This document shows, one piece after another, positions 1-11,475 of a DNA stretch of 64,000 bases (positions are counted from its first letter, which is position 1; the number at the start of each line of letters is the position of its first letter). Made by a program: the position numbers and the translations under genes. The notes under the pieces were generated by a model, which was not told the origin of the DNA, did no database searches, and saw only the letters and a list, made by a program, of their open reading frames with translations. This stretch comes from Limnomonas spitsbergensis (lineage: Eukaryota > Chlorophyta > Chlorophyceae > Chlamydomonadales), in NCBI GenBank assembly GCA_037349105.1, contig JAYJMM010000119.1, positions 5,591,001 to 5,655,000 of the forward strand. The letters run 5' to 3'.

Positions 1-647
1 GCCAGACAGGAAGCTTACCATGGTAGTGTAGCTTGATGTGGTTCCTGCCTGGGGCTCGAAGCTGCACCATCCAAGTGATGCAACACGCTGCTCCGGTATT
101 TCATATTTATTTTGTGTGACCTGGGTTGTGCTGATTATCTGCTGTCCGAATTTGGAGCAAGAACTGCACTCCTTATCCCAGGGGCAATTAGGCGAAATTT
201 GAATCCTGGGTAGCTGGGCATCATGAACCCTAATCAACGGGACATACCCTCGCAGATTTACTTTTCATGACAGTTCACGGTTGACATGCAGTGAACTCGC
301 TGAATGGATGAGGATAAGCTGAAGGAACCTGACAATCCAGGCACACTTGATCTCATGAACCCAGAGGCGCCCCCGATGGAGCTTGGAGCATGTGATGCTG
401 CCACGGAGCATCAAAAACCAGACATCCGTAGGTTGCGTAAACAGAGAGGATACACGCTTTTACCAATTTGTTCGTTCCGCGAACCTGATCGCCCTTACCT
501 CTTGCACTGGCCCGTGTGCGTTGTCTCCTCCTCCCAGGCGGCAGCAACAACAACAACTGGGACTCCGTGCGGTCGGATTGGCTAACGGGGGGACCTGTCA
601 AGCGGCCATGTCAGGAGGAGCCAACCCGGAACAAGAAATACGCGTAG
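1..647. other. No gene seen
   Basis: I see no exon with splice sites and no recognisable repeat in this stretch. Short open frames on both strands have no domain or coding texture. Confidence 0.5.
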
Positions 648-836
648 GTGTTCTGCCCCCACGGCGCTCATTTCCGCTCCCTCGTGAGCCCCTCGTCCAA
701 CGCCCGTATCCGCATACGGCCTGGCGGTGCTGACCTCTACATCGTCGTGCCTGCCTCTTCTCCACGTAGGACGACGATCACTTATGACATGCTGCAAGCC
801 ATCAACAAGCCCTTTCCGCATCCTGTGCCGCTAGCG
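648..836 (+). CDS. Possible internal exon, unknown protein
   Basis: A 63-codon open stretch preceded by an AG (cgcgtag) and ending at a good donor (GCG|GTGAGTG). It reads VFCPHGAHFRSL... and ends ...NKPFPHPVPLA. The other two plus frames are closed or short. No domain is recognised and no partner exon was found on either side, so this may be a chance open stretch or one exon of a gene that I cannot assemble. Confidence 0.2.
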
Positions 837-3800
837 GTGAGTGCCAGCCGGCGAGCACGCAACCACGCTGTCTTGATGTCTGCTTGCTTGCTCGGGTGCC
901 CCCTGCCTGCCACGGGGCTGCCAGTGCCAGCAACTTGAAAACATGCACTGGAGAAAAGTGCAGCCTGTTGATATGTTAGTGTTCATAAGTCACACATGGA
1001 ACCCTCCTCTAGGCCAGGTGCATGCCAGGCTGCGCGGGGACAAGGGAACTATTGAACCCTCTCCAGTAGCATGGCTGGCTGGGCAAAGACACGTACGTGA
1101 CTGAACTCTCATTTACATGATAGGCTGCACTGAGATGAGTAAAACATTGAACCCGCCTGCATGGCTCATCTGTTGCCCATCACATGCTTCTGATGAGAGA
1201 GCGAGATGGCAAGCTTCATTAAGGGACATGTTCATAGAGCTTCCCCTTGACTGCCACCCACAGCCACCGCCTTCTACATGCGCATGCCTTCGATTCCTGA
1301 CAGGAATCAGCATGCGCGTGCAGGAGGAATTTATATATATTTTAGTGTGTAACGTACCACACTTTGTGGGGGCTACAGAAAAGCCACCACTGGCCCAATG
1401 GGAATCAAACCTTGATTAATCAGTCTGCAGTTGGAGGCCCAAATTGCAGGGTTTGCTGCACCAAGCCCTGCTGGCCGCAGGCCAGGTTATAGCAGAAGCA
1501 CCTTTAAATAAACATTTATATTACATCGTCACCTCGGTCCCAGGGGCTGTGATGTCAGAGGCAACCCATGCGTTTTGAGCAGCTTTGGTTAGACGTGCTG
1601 ACGCTGTCAAAAGAATAAAGAGCCCGCAGTCCCCATAGGCTGAATACTCGTGTTCGCAATTATGTACTGTTTTTGCCTGATGGCTCATGCTGTCTTCCTG
1701 CTGTTTGAGGACAGGCTGTCGTCGAGTGCCTGGTGGAGCTCTGGGAGGAGGAAGAGGAGTACTGAGGAGGAGGTCATGGAGGAGTTCTGAGGAGGTCATG
1801 TGATCCTTGTGCTATCGAAGGTGCTGATCCAAGTGGTGCAAAGAGTATATTTGTATCTGGAGGAGGAAGCTGCCCCGGAACAGGCTGTTGCTGCTGCTGC
1901 TGCTGAAGCTTTGCTGACTCCACTAAGCGTGAGCCTTCATGACATGTCCAACAAAACTGTGGCATCCTCCTCCATCCTGCAACATCCAAATAAGTCGTAA
2001 GACAATCTTCAGCCAGCCGGTGTTGGGAACCTGTTGCGGATCTGAAGCAGATATGGTGTGGACCTGGTGCAGATCTGCAGCGGATCTGCAGCATATGGAG
2101 GATTTACATCATTGTCCGAAGCTGTTGGCCCCTACATGATTGTGGCGCGCAGCTGAAAACGCTCAGATCCTTCGTTCCTTTCTGCCGTCTCTGCCTAGCT
2201 ACCCTGTGATGCCATATTAAGAACTGGCCGTGAATGAAAGCAGGGTTTGTGTTGTACATTTTCTTCCCCATCTGTCCTTACTGACTAATGTCACCAGTCC
2301 TAGATCTTCTTCATCGTGCATGGCTGGCCCTTCAATTTTGCGCGGCAAGCACTGATTCTTTTTAAGTGCTTCAGCTACACTTCAGAGACAACCGTGCATA
2401 AGGTCGGATGGGCTTATTGCAGCCCTTTTGCTTGGACCGCCGTCATTACGTACCAACCGGCAGCCCCTCAAAGGTGGTCTGGTTCGCACCATATAGACTC
2501 CTTCAGAAAGGAAATGGGAGGCGTTGTCTTTTTATGTGACGAGCCTTCTTGCATGGTGGGCAATCCAAATCAGATCTGGCTGGAATGCTGTTTAACGGGC
2601 ATGGCTCATGAATGTGCGTCCTGAAAGTTCATGTATCCATACCAATTTTTGTTCGTTTCGTTGTTTCTTTTATTATTCCTCGAGTACTGTTTTGTTGGGG
2701 TTGTTTTATTTACCAGCATTATAAGGGCGAATGAATGTGTATTATTTAATTCAAGGTTGGTTGACTTGGAAGGGAAAAGGAAATGAATGTTATAATACCG
2801 ACACGCTTCCCTCAGCCACGTGGGGAAAACAACGCATCGGTGTGCGACTGGTTTGTTTGACAGCCAACGGCTTATGTCAATCATTCTCAGGGGTCTTAAA
2901 TTCTTTTCTACAACAGTCACAAGCTGCCCTGCCCAGCCCTCGACATCAATAGATTACTGGTTACGAATTAGAAAACTGCTTATCACGGCCAGGTTTGCTG
3001 TTCAGAAAGGGAAGCAGTTTCCTGTTGAGCCACATCGATGCGCGGTTGATTCAAAAGAATGGTTATGCCCCCTGGTTATGCGATACATAGTAATTTTCTT
3101 CTAAGAAAAGGGATGTTGAGGTCACGGTTCATCATACCATGCTGCTGAAGTGAATTTGGCCAAGGGGTTTTGAATATGGTACCGGTAGCGCAGTGACGCC
3201 CATCACCTATAGTGGGGGGTGGCTCTCCCCAGTCCCCACTACCGTACTAGCTATTTGTTGAGGGCTAGGGTCTTCAGGGGCTGGGGATTCCCTTACCTTC
3301 TGAAAGGATTTCCTTTCCTTATGGCGGTAGTCTTGTCATTCTCCATTTTCCTTCTGCCTCTTTCCTTCCTCTAGTCTTAAGTCCCCCCCCCCGACCAGAC
3401 AATCAAGCGCCTACCGTGCGCGGCTGAGCCTTCTGAGCATGGCCAAGCGGTGTAACTTCATCGACTGAAAGTCCGGCAAGGCATGTTTGGGCAAGGTTGG
3501 AAACATTTGGACAAGATGCAGCGCTCGGTGGCATATGGTGTCACTTCTTTGGATGGCACACGGTGGTGCCGAATTCGTCACTCTCACAGCCCTTTTCAGC
3601 CGTGCTTCCAAGGCTGATCAGCCCGATAGAGGGCCTCAATGAAGCAGAACAATCCAGTTACTTACAAGTCAGACACCTGGCTGCACATCTTGGCACGTTC
3701 ATTTATTAGCTTATTGCAATCGCAATCGGTGGTTTCTGACGAGTCTTGCGGGGGCACACAAGAGGTCAAACCAATTTAGCATGTACAGCTACTAACAACA

Positions 3801-4602
3801 GTTATAACAAAGAAATTAAATCAAACAAACAACATAAGTCTCAAATCTCAATCATGGATATCTAAATGGCACACCACTCTGTCCGTCGATGGTACTCGAT
3901 CTCTACGTCAATATTGTAGCACGGTTATTAATTCACCGTTACCGTCTCCTAAACATTGTTGGAGCCAGCGAAGTGCGCAGCTATCGAAGGAGGCAGGCCA
4001 TTAGCGGGCCTGCTGGGTTCAGATGCCTTTTGGCCGTTTGTGGTCGTCAACGAGGTCTCAACGATGCGGTTGGTACTGCCTGCAGGGATGGAAGGCAGGG
4101 TGGTAATTTAGAACGGAGCATACCCGCTGTGCCCTGCTGAACGCTCGACCGCTTGGGGCTGGTAGTGATATAATTGTGAGGAGCCATTTATGAGATAAAG
4201 CCAGACGCCCTGTGACTGTGCATGGTGGTCAACGTGGTTGACCCTGCAGGGGTAAAAGGGCCTCAAGAAGCAAATCAGGAGACAAAGCCAGGAGCATTTA
4301 GGTGAAGGGCTTTTATACCGAAGCCTTGGTATCAATGGAGTAGCGCTTGGGGAAGGTTACTAATAGTAAAGATGCAGCAGTTTGAAGTTAAAAGGCCTTG
4401 GGGGACTGAGAGTTACAGCAGTTCTGGAGGACCACATACAAAACAACATCTCTGCATCAGAGCAATGCCCTACGTGTTTCGGGCCAAAGCATGTAGACCA
4501 TCGCGCGTGGAAGGCATAACCCTGGATTCACACTGCATGCCGCTGTCCACACTAGCATCTACCTCTCAAATAAAGATTATTCCCCTTTTTTAACCCGGCA
4601 AT
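837..4602. other. Long stretch without supported genes
   Basis: No exon chain could be supported. It holds a weak tRNA-like repeat at 3411-3476, a poly-C run near 3384, and at 1445-1480 and 2369-2500 fragments resembling the dispersed repeat described elsewhere (cttcagctacacttcag, tttgctgcaccaagccct). Short open frames near 1800-2000 and 2300-2620 have no recognisable content. Confidence 0.45.
3411..3476 (+). mobile_element. Weak copy of tRNA-like (SINE-like) repeat
   Basis: The stretch gcgcggctgagccttctgag followed by catggccaagcggtgtaac resembles the head of the repeat at 50988-51262 (gcggccgagcc..., aggtgtaatgtcattgacc). It is diverged and short, so assignment to the family is tentative. 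Confidence 0.3.
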
Positions 4603-4807
4603 TTAGCCCCCCCTCGGTATAAACTGCATGGGAGGTAAGGGAACAGCAGTGGTCGGGTCAAAGGCCAAAGCGGCTTTTGCGTCTCCCCCGCGAAAATACC
4701 GTCCATGGGCTTCACAGCTCCCCCAAGTTAGATCTGCGCCGGTACCATCCAGCCTCAACCCCTCAATGCCTCCCTGATAATCAAACATCACAAGCCACCT
4801 CGCACAC
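4603..4807 (-). CDS. Candidate last exon of the membrane-protein gene
   Basis: After an acceptor (gggggcag|G) a 68-codon open frame runs to a stop at 4603. It contains RWLVMFDYQGGIEGLRL and ends PLPPMQFIPRGG. Its start phase (1 nt) does not fit directly onto the last firm exon of the upstream gene (5127-5228, which needs a 2-nt start), so an intermediate exon would be required. Directly upstream lies a short G-rich tandem repeat (ggcatggggacagagggcat at about 4835-4895). No domain recognised. Confidence 0.25.
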
Positions 4808-5126
4808 CTGCCCCCTTGAGCATGGGCGCAAAGGGCATGGGGGCAAAGGGCATGGGGACAGAGGGCATGGGGGCAAAGTGCATTGGGGCAGAGGGCGATA
4901 TATGTACAGGCTGCTATGCACACCTACCCCTCATGGCAGGGGTGCCTTAAGGAGGTAGGCTTCATGGGTGCAAGGCTGGCGCACCCGGTGCTCCTCATAT
5001 TTCAAAACCCAGTTTGGTTTTCAGGATTTCACAGTCGGTCGGGTGTCGGTGAGATAAGCACCTCATGGGGGATGCGACTGCCTCCCGCTGCAGCACCTCC
5101 CCTGCCCCCCTCCTCCGGCCTCTCAC

Positions 5127-8100
5127 CCGTTTTTTCTATGAACATGTTCCCTCGGATCAACACATCGCGTGCCATGAAGAGGACGGCGAACAGCACAATG
5201 TAGGAGCCGACCAAAATGTAGGAGAAGGCTGCACCACGGGATCCAAACATGCTTTAGTAAGCGACTATCCATGTCTGTAAGCCGACCAAAATGTAGGACA
5301 AGGCTGCAGCAAAGGATCCATGCACCACACACACTGGTGAGCAGATAACAATGTAGTTAGGCCCCCCAGATTTAGTAAATCAAGACGGCCAGGGACGACG
5401 CATGGCATTCACCATCATGGCATCAGGGCGTGCATGCTATGGTAAGTGATTATCCATGCTGAATGTCAAACCCCAGCAAAATGTAGTAACCCACCCAGAT
5501 TCAAGAAAATACTGCCGCGAGGGACGCATGCACCAGCATGGCATGCATACAACGGTAAGTGAGCATCCATGTCGAACCCCAGCAAAAATGTAGAAAGCTG
5601 CACCGAGGGCGGCATCTGTGTGATTTGATTGCAGCATGGGCCAGACCACCTGCTGCATGCTGGAGGCTGGGCAGACGCTCTTGGGCCGACAGGGACCCAC
5701 CTTGACCGGCCTACGGCTGGTGACCCAGGTAGCCGGGCTTTGCTGCTAACAGCTGTCCCGGACGCGGGCCGTGATGCAGCTGAGCATCCCCGAAATCAAC
5801 ACTAGGAAGCATGCACCATATGCTGGTTACAGCTTTGCCAGGAGAGTAGGAGGCAGTCCTCTGATGATGCCCCGGCATTTGACATGACTTGGATATGGAT
5901 GCAATGGACATGGAGGCTATGGATGTGGACGTGGAATAGGCCGTACGGATCCCCTTGAACAGATATGACTCCATATGAATGATAGCAGGCTCAGTACACA
6001 TGCAGACATGCAAGGGAGCATGAACCTCGTAACATAACTTCCACTTGAGACCCATTATAATGTAACACCAGGGGGGGGAGGGCAACCAGCGGTTCCGGGG
6101 CCAGCTTCAAATTTTCAACTTACACGCTTAAACAAGATTTTCTGCCCCGGAACCGCTGCTTGTCCCTTGTACCGCTGCTTGTCCCCTGGTATTACAGTAT
6201 GCTGGATTTATTATTGTGGAAAACAACTGACCACACGCTCGACGTAAAACTGCCCGACACGTTGTGCCCATCCTGGTGGCATAAGAGCGTACACTTGGAT
6301 TGGCAACCGAGGCCCCAGACCCACTCACCAACAGTAGACACGTAAGTGTTGTACTGCGTCTTGGTCCAGTACCCCGAGTCCGACCAGCGCTTTGTCTGCA
6401 ACGTCGGTTAGAAGGAGGTTTAGGGTTTAGGGTCAGTCGAGGGAGTTTGATTAGCCCTGAACCGTGAACAAATAACGCACAGCTGGTGAGAAGTGGGGGG
6501 GGGGGCAGGTTTCAACCCTGAAACCTGAACTGAATAAAAAACCTTGCAGCCAGTGTGAGGGTTTAGGGCATCAACCCCAAACCCTACTAAAAAGTACATC
6601 CAGTGAAAGGTGGGGTTGAAGCCTTAAACATTGAACAAGGACGGGCAGCTGGTGAGAGTCAAGGAGATGCACCCTAAGGTACACCCTGATGTACACCCTG
6701 ATGTACACCATAAGGTACACCCAACGCCCTAATAGAAAAATGAGCAGCTTGTGAGAGGAAGCACTGCATGAGGTCATTACAGGGAGTACCACCAAGGGCA
6801 CACCGAAATGCAACCCGATCAACCCTTTTGACCCCTCCCCCACCCCTCCGAACCCTAACATCCCTTCTGACCCACACCCCCACACCCTTTCAACTCGTAT
6901 GGGGTATGACCCCTCCACCCTTTCATGCCCCTCCAAGCCCTCACTCAGCCACCCTGAGACTCCCTCCGAGGAAAGCATCACACCCTGAGACAGGACTGGG
7001 GAGCTCCCCCTCCTCAGCCTCCGCAGGCACCAGGAACACTCTTGCATGCAGCCCCAAATCCCGACCTTCCATACTTTCTTTCTTTTGCATCATGGTCAAG
7101 GCGCGGATGAGGCTACTGCCCCAAGCTGCGCTGTATCCTTAATCTCCACGCCCTAGTAGGCCGTAGCTTTCTTTCTTTCTTACTTCCAACACCCTACCCC
7201 TGCACATCCCCAAGCTGCGTTGTTTCCTTGATATCCACGCCCCAGTAGCGCGTAGCTTTCTCTCTGCTTTACCCCTACACCAGCATGGCCTTAACTGCAG
7301 CACGCAGCAAGCCCTCTGCCAACCCTGCAACCCTGTTGAGAGCCACAGCCTACGTCCGAGCCAGGCCGTGCGTCTCAATTCCAGGGGGACAGCACGGCAT
7401 CATGGGCACAAGCAGACATTGAGTAGAGCCATCAAACAAAGCAGGCAGATGGCAACAACATTCACAAATCCCTGGTCCTTAGAATTAAATTAAATATTAT
7501 AACTTAAATCTGATCCCAGGGCCCACTCCAGCCTGTTCCCACCATGGACTGCGACGTGTTGAGCACCAGGCCCGACAGCAGCAGCGTCGACGAAGCGGTG
7601 ATGCACATGCCCAGCATGATCCCAAAGCTGCAGGGCGCAAGGGAGGTGGAGGGTGGAGGGTGAGGTGTGTGTGGGGGTTATGTTTAGGGAACAAGGAGCA
7701 GGCTGGGGCAGCGTCCAGCAGGCAGCGCTGATGCACATCCCCAGCATGATACCGAAGCTGCAGGTGCAAGAAAGGTGAAGGGTTAAGGTTTGCAGGGGCA
7801 GAGGGGGGGGGGGGGAGGGGCGTTCAGGGAGGGGACAAGGGGACGTGAAGGGATGTTTGGGGACATGAGGGGAGGGGAGGGGAGGGGAGGGGAGGGGAGG
7901 GGTTAGGATTTGCAGGGGGCAGAGGGGGGGTGGAGGGGACGGTCAGAGAGCCGGGGGGGGGGATGAAGGCGGCATGGAAGGCAGAGATGCGTGACACACA
8001 TGCCGAGCAGGATGGCGAAACTGCAACAGCGAGGGGTGGATAGGGCAATCTATTTGGGGCCATGTTTGGTGCTCAGGGAGGGGGCTGGTGCAGCGTTGAG

Positions 8101-10653
8101 GCAGCGGTGATGCACACACCTAGCATGATGTAGAAAATGCAAGGGGGGTCCTCCACTGGTTGGGACCCCAAATTGGAGGCGCTTGGAGGCGAATAGAGGC
8201 GCTAAATGGCGAATAGAGGCGTTTGGATGCGCTTGGAGGCACTGTTGCGCCCTTACCAGTAGGACGGAGGCTTACAGCTTGAGTTTCAGTTGAAGGGGGA
8301 AGAAGAGCGTTTGGGGGAAAGGGAGGGGTTGGGGCAGCGTACAGTCGTAGCGGATGCTAGTGCCCAGAATGATGCTCTAAATGGGACGGTAAGGGAGGTT
8401 TAGTAGGGTTCAGGGTTTAGGGGATGCATGTTGGGGGAGCATCGAGCTGGGGCTATGGCCGCATTGAGGCCGTGTGGAGACCAGTGCAAAATAAGATTTC
8501 AAATCGGCGAATGCCAGGTAGGCAGGTTACAGGACACAGTTTTGTGTGTGGGGGGGGGGGGGGGCGGTGTTTGATATGCAGGGAGGGGGGCAGGGAGCAT
8601 CCAGGCCCATTGGATGCCAGTGCCCTGCATTTTGTCGACATTGCAGGGGTAAGAGTGGTATGTGAGGGCAGGTGGGTGTGTGGGGCAGCGTAATGGGAGC
8701 AGGGAGGGGTGAGACAGCGCTCAGGGCCGGGGAGGAGCAACAGAACCAGTGTTGAGCAATTATGGCGGGTGTACAAATAACGGTGCATTTACACCGTACA
8801 AACACAAAGCGTTTACGGGTCTCCGAACCTTAAAAGTGTGAAAAACGAAGCATAGGGTGGCAAGCCAAATTTAGCAGCGTTTTGTAAGCAACACCGCGAA
8901 AAGAGGATGCATCAGATGATCGGAAATACCGAAAGGGACCCGGCTCACTCGGCCCAGGCCTGTAATTTTACGGTTTAACGGTGATGTGCATGTAGTTTTA
9001 CGGTTACACACCTGTAATTGACGGTTTTACGTTTTTATGCCTCTGAGATGACTGTAATTTACCGCATCCAATATACGGTACCGTAATTACGGCGTCAGTG
9101 AAATTTGGCATGCAAATTACACCGTAAAATAAAACCATAATAACACCGCAACCGTAATTGCCCAACACTGAACATAACATCTGTACCGTTCAACACTTCA
9201 ACCATCAACACACGATGCAAGCGGGATAATTCAAACCACGTTTGCGAGTGTATCCCCACCATCATCAGAGCATAATGTGAGGCTCATTCAACACCACATA
9301 TATCGTCGCCGTCAGAGCAGGACGCGTCAGCATAGTTCAAATGCCTGCACTGCCAGCAGATCAGGATGCACTGGTAAAACTTTGAAACAACATCCCTAGG
9401 GCCCATGGTAGTACAATCCAGCTGAATCTGTGCCGTATTGCGCCGTATCGTGCTACCATGCTAGAGCCAGCAGGGCTTGATGTACACGTAAACAATTCAA
9501 ATCGATATCTACACCCGCCCGCCATAAGAGAAAAAGTCATGTGAACACACACACACCTGAGCTTCAGATTTGCCCCGAAGAATTTCCTGGGGTGCAGGCA
9601 GGGGGGCAGGGTAGGCTGGCATCAGTTTCGGAACGGAGCAAGCAGTCGGGACCGAGCTTGCATGCAAGGACAGGGCAGGCCCGTGGGTAAGCACCGGAAT
9701 CAGCTGCGCAAGGGGTATATACCAGGGGGGGGGGGCAACCAGCGGTTCCGGGGCGATTTTTGGTGAGGCGTGTGCTTTTGCAAAATTGAAGTTAGGAAAT
9801 GACAGATCTTATTATTTGGAGCAGGGGTATATATACTCGGGAGCCAACAGATGCAACTCCTTGCTAGGTGAGATGTGCAAGGAAGCAGGGGTCAGCAGCA
9901 CAGACACCCCATCCATGCAGGGTTTGTGCGGCCTGCATGGACATAACGTCGCGATCTGGTCCGAGGCACGCCCCGCACAACCAGTGGCGTGCGATGCCCT
10001 GCAGAAAGATACCGAGTCGGAATGATAACTACGCCCGGCGGGGGGGGGTGAAAGGTTAAGGAAAGAGTGCTGGGGCAAATGTTACCCAGAGGACGTACCC
10101 GATACCGTTACCGTACAAAACATTGAGGTGTGCTGCAAATCCGAAATGCATGATCCCCTTGCCGTGTGGGGGCCGGGAACACACCGGGACAGCAACACTT
10201 GCAATAGCTTGACATTGCAACCGCCTGTAGTCTAATCAGTATCGAATTATAATACCGGTATCCCAATCATGATGCATTTTGGATCATGGAGAAGTTTCCC
10301 AGCACTGTGTCCGACTACTATGATGGATATGTGCTGGTCGGTGCAACACTGCATCTGCAAACATGAAAAACTTATAACCCCTAGATTCCGAAACCAGACC
10401 GTTATCCTCAACAATACGGTAGGCCTTAACACAGCTTGCGATGTGTTTCTTCCCAAACTCACCCGGCAACCCTGATGAGCTGCATTTGCTGCAAACGCTC
10501 AAATGCATATAATTCCCTGGCGGTGCATTCCTCCATCTGAGACCTGTTGTCCCATCACCACCCTTTTCTGTCCTCACCCAACCAGGATGATGGGTGAGAA
10601 GATGACGAAAACCAATGTGACCAAGAAGCCCAGTACAACAGCGGCCATGATAC
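5127..10653 (-). CDS. Multi-pass membrane protein, partial model
   Basis: Unrecognised family. Four exons on the minus strand keep phase throughout: 10653-10578 (one hydrophobic segment, GIMAAVVLGFLVTLVFVIF), 7627-7543 (second segment, FGIMLGMCITASSTLLL), 6395-6329 (polar, TKRWSDSGYWTKTQYNTYV), and 5228-5127 (third segment, FSYILVGSYIVLFAVLFMAR, then a basic/acidic tail). Each has consensus AG and GT sites. Possible extra small exons, not fixed by phase, are 12029-12001 (AIAGLKLTW), 11857-11830 (GEEDDAAAT) and 9586-9557; a possible terminal exon is 4807-4603. The start codon was not found. The segment order (membrane span, span, short polar loop, span) suggests an integral membrane protein of an organelle or the plasma membrane; substrate and role are unknown. 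Introns contain decayed copies of the exon starts. Confidence 0.6.
5255..5640 (-). repeat. Decayed copies of exon 5228-5127 start
   Basis: Read on the minus strand, four stretches near 5310, 5355, 5485 and 5600 resemble the acceptor and first codons of the exon at 5228 (ttctcctacattttggtcgg): cctacattttggtcggctta, an attgttatc version, actacattttgctggggttt and tttctacatttttgctgggg. Intron text between them (gtaagtgattatccatg, gtaagtgagcatccatg) is also repeated. Spacing is about 85-130 bp. All are broken as coding exons. Confidence 0.6.
5665..5815 (-). repeat. Dispersed short repeat (family A) copy
   Basis: Minus-strand copy: gttgatttcggggatgctca, then cagctgcatcacggcc, then agcagcaaagcccggct, then caccagccgtaggccggtca. 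It shares this order of blocks with the other family A copies. No open frame. Confidence 0.6.
6062..6197. mobile_element. Inverted-repeat element (MITE-like)
   Basis: A G-run followed by ggcaaccagcggttccgggg (6080-6103) faces its inverted partner ccccggaaccgctgcttgtc (6146-6165) and a second part-copy ending cctggtatta at 6197. The arms flank about 45 bp of unrelated sequence, so the transcript could fold into a hairpin. A solo copy of one arm lies at 9718-9757. No open frame. Confidence 0.5.
6418..6440 (+). repeat. Telomere-like TTTAGGG tract
   Basis: The tract ggtttagggtttagggtc matches two units of the plant/algal telomere repeat. It lies inside an intron of the membrane-protein gene, far from any chromosome end visible here. 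Confidence 0.6.
7628..8385 (-). repeat. Decayed copies of exon 7627-7543 start
   Basis: Upstream of the real exon (FGIMLGMCITAS) four further copies occur on the minus strand: about 7757 (FGIMLGMCISAAC), 8024 (FAILLGMC), 8136 (FYIMLGVCITAAS) and 8380 (a diverged IILGTSI copy). Each keeps the acceptor side (ctgcag or similar) and 10-15 codons and then decays. Spacing is 110-270 bp. They could act as cryptic or mutually exclusive exons but most run into stops. Confidence 0.65.
7865..7905 (+). repeat. GGGGA tandem tract, G-quadruplex-like
   Basis: Seven successive ggggag units between two longer G runs (7806-7818 and 7950-7960). This run of G4 blocks is a plausible quadruplex former. It lies in the intron next to the junction copies. 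Confidence 0.6.
8950..9160. repeat. AT-rich tract with repeated ACGGT/ACCGT motifs
   Basis: The motif tttacggtt or its complement aaccgtaa occurs about ten times in 200 bp, in both orientations, inside an intron. No longer unit could be fixed. Function is unknown. Confidence 0.4.
9718..9757 (+). mobile_element. Solo arm of the inverted-repeat element
   Basis: A G run followed by ggcaaccagcggttccgggg is nearly identical to the arm at 6068-6103. No inverted partner is visible nearby. Confidence 0.45.
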
Positions 10654-10808
10654 CTATCAGGCAGGGCAGCAACGGGGTTCAGGTATAAGGTTGAGGCCTG
10701 GGAGAGGAGGGTTGAAATAAGACTTAGGAGACTATCAGACCAGCTTGGCCATGAAGCGCAGTAAGGCAGCGGCCGTCACATTTGCACGCAGGCACAAATC
10801 AGAAGGCC

Positions 10809-11245
10809 TTTGGGGAAGTGCATAGACTGCATACCGATATTTGGGGAAGTGCATAGACTGCATACCGATATTTGGGGAAGTGCATAGACTGCATACCGAT
10901 ATTTGGGGAAGTGCATAGACTGCATACCGATATTTGGGGAAGTGCATAGACTGCATACCGATATTTGGGGAAGTGCATAGACTGCATACCGATATTTGGG
11001 GAAGTGCATAGACTGCATACCGATATTTGGGGAAGTGCATAGACTGCATACCGATATTTGGGGAAGTGCATAGACTGCATACCGATATTTGGGGAAGTGC
11101 ATAGACTGCATACCGATATTTGGGGAAGTGCATAGACTGCATACCGATATTTGGGGAAGTGCATAGACTGCATACCGATATTTGGGGAAGTGCATAGACT
11201 GCATACCGATATTTGGGGAAGTGCATAGACTGCATACCGATATTT
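10809..11245. repeat. 31-bp minisatellite, about 14 copies
   Basis: Fourteen near-perfect tandem units of tttggggaagtgcatagact plus an 11-bp tail (gcataccgata). Because 31 is not a multiple of three and no minus-strand frame of the unit holds a stop, all three minus frames stay open through the array and give a spurious 246-codon frame (11475-10735) with a 31-residue period. Near-identity of the units implies recent expansion. It lies 5' of the first firm exon of the membrane-protein gene. Confidence 0.9.
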
Positions 11246-11274
11246 CCATCAGGGTATTTCGATACGCAGTGCAT

Positions 11275-11410
11275 ACGAAATAGGCGTGAGGCCACCACAG
11301 GGACCATGTGTTCAAAGCCTTGCCCGGCTGGTGACCTGAGCAGCAAGGCTTGCTGCACCAGGCCCCCGCGTTCTAAGGCCATGTTGCAGCTGAATTGTAG
11401 CCCAAGCGCC
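11275..11410 (-). repeat. Dispersed short repeat (family A) copy
   Basis: Minus-strand copy: ttgggctacaattcagctgc, then gtgcagcaagccttgctgct, then gtcaccagccgggcaagg, then catggtccctgtggtggcct. It abuts the 31-bp array. Confidence 0.65.
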
Positions 11411-11475
11411 CTTATCTTAAACAGTGAACCGCTCGACCCTTGAAGGCATCGCGAGCAATCTCCCCCTTGCAACAT

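Noticed and set aside
1392..1440. Possible reversed tRNA (cccaatgggaatcaaacctt)
   Set aside because: Resembles a T-loop/B-box complement but I could not build acceptor and anticodon stems.
10809..11245. CRISPR-like array
   Set aside because: Units are tandem with no unique spacers and the genome is eukaryotic; the same applies to the arrays at 27538, 29825 and 30330.
10735..11475. 246-codon minus open frame with a 31-residue repeat
   Set aside because: It is produced by the 31-bp minisatellite; all three frames are open and the flanks match a dispersed repeat.
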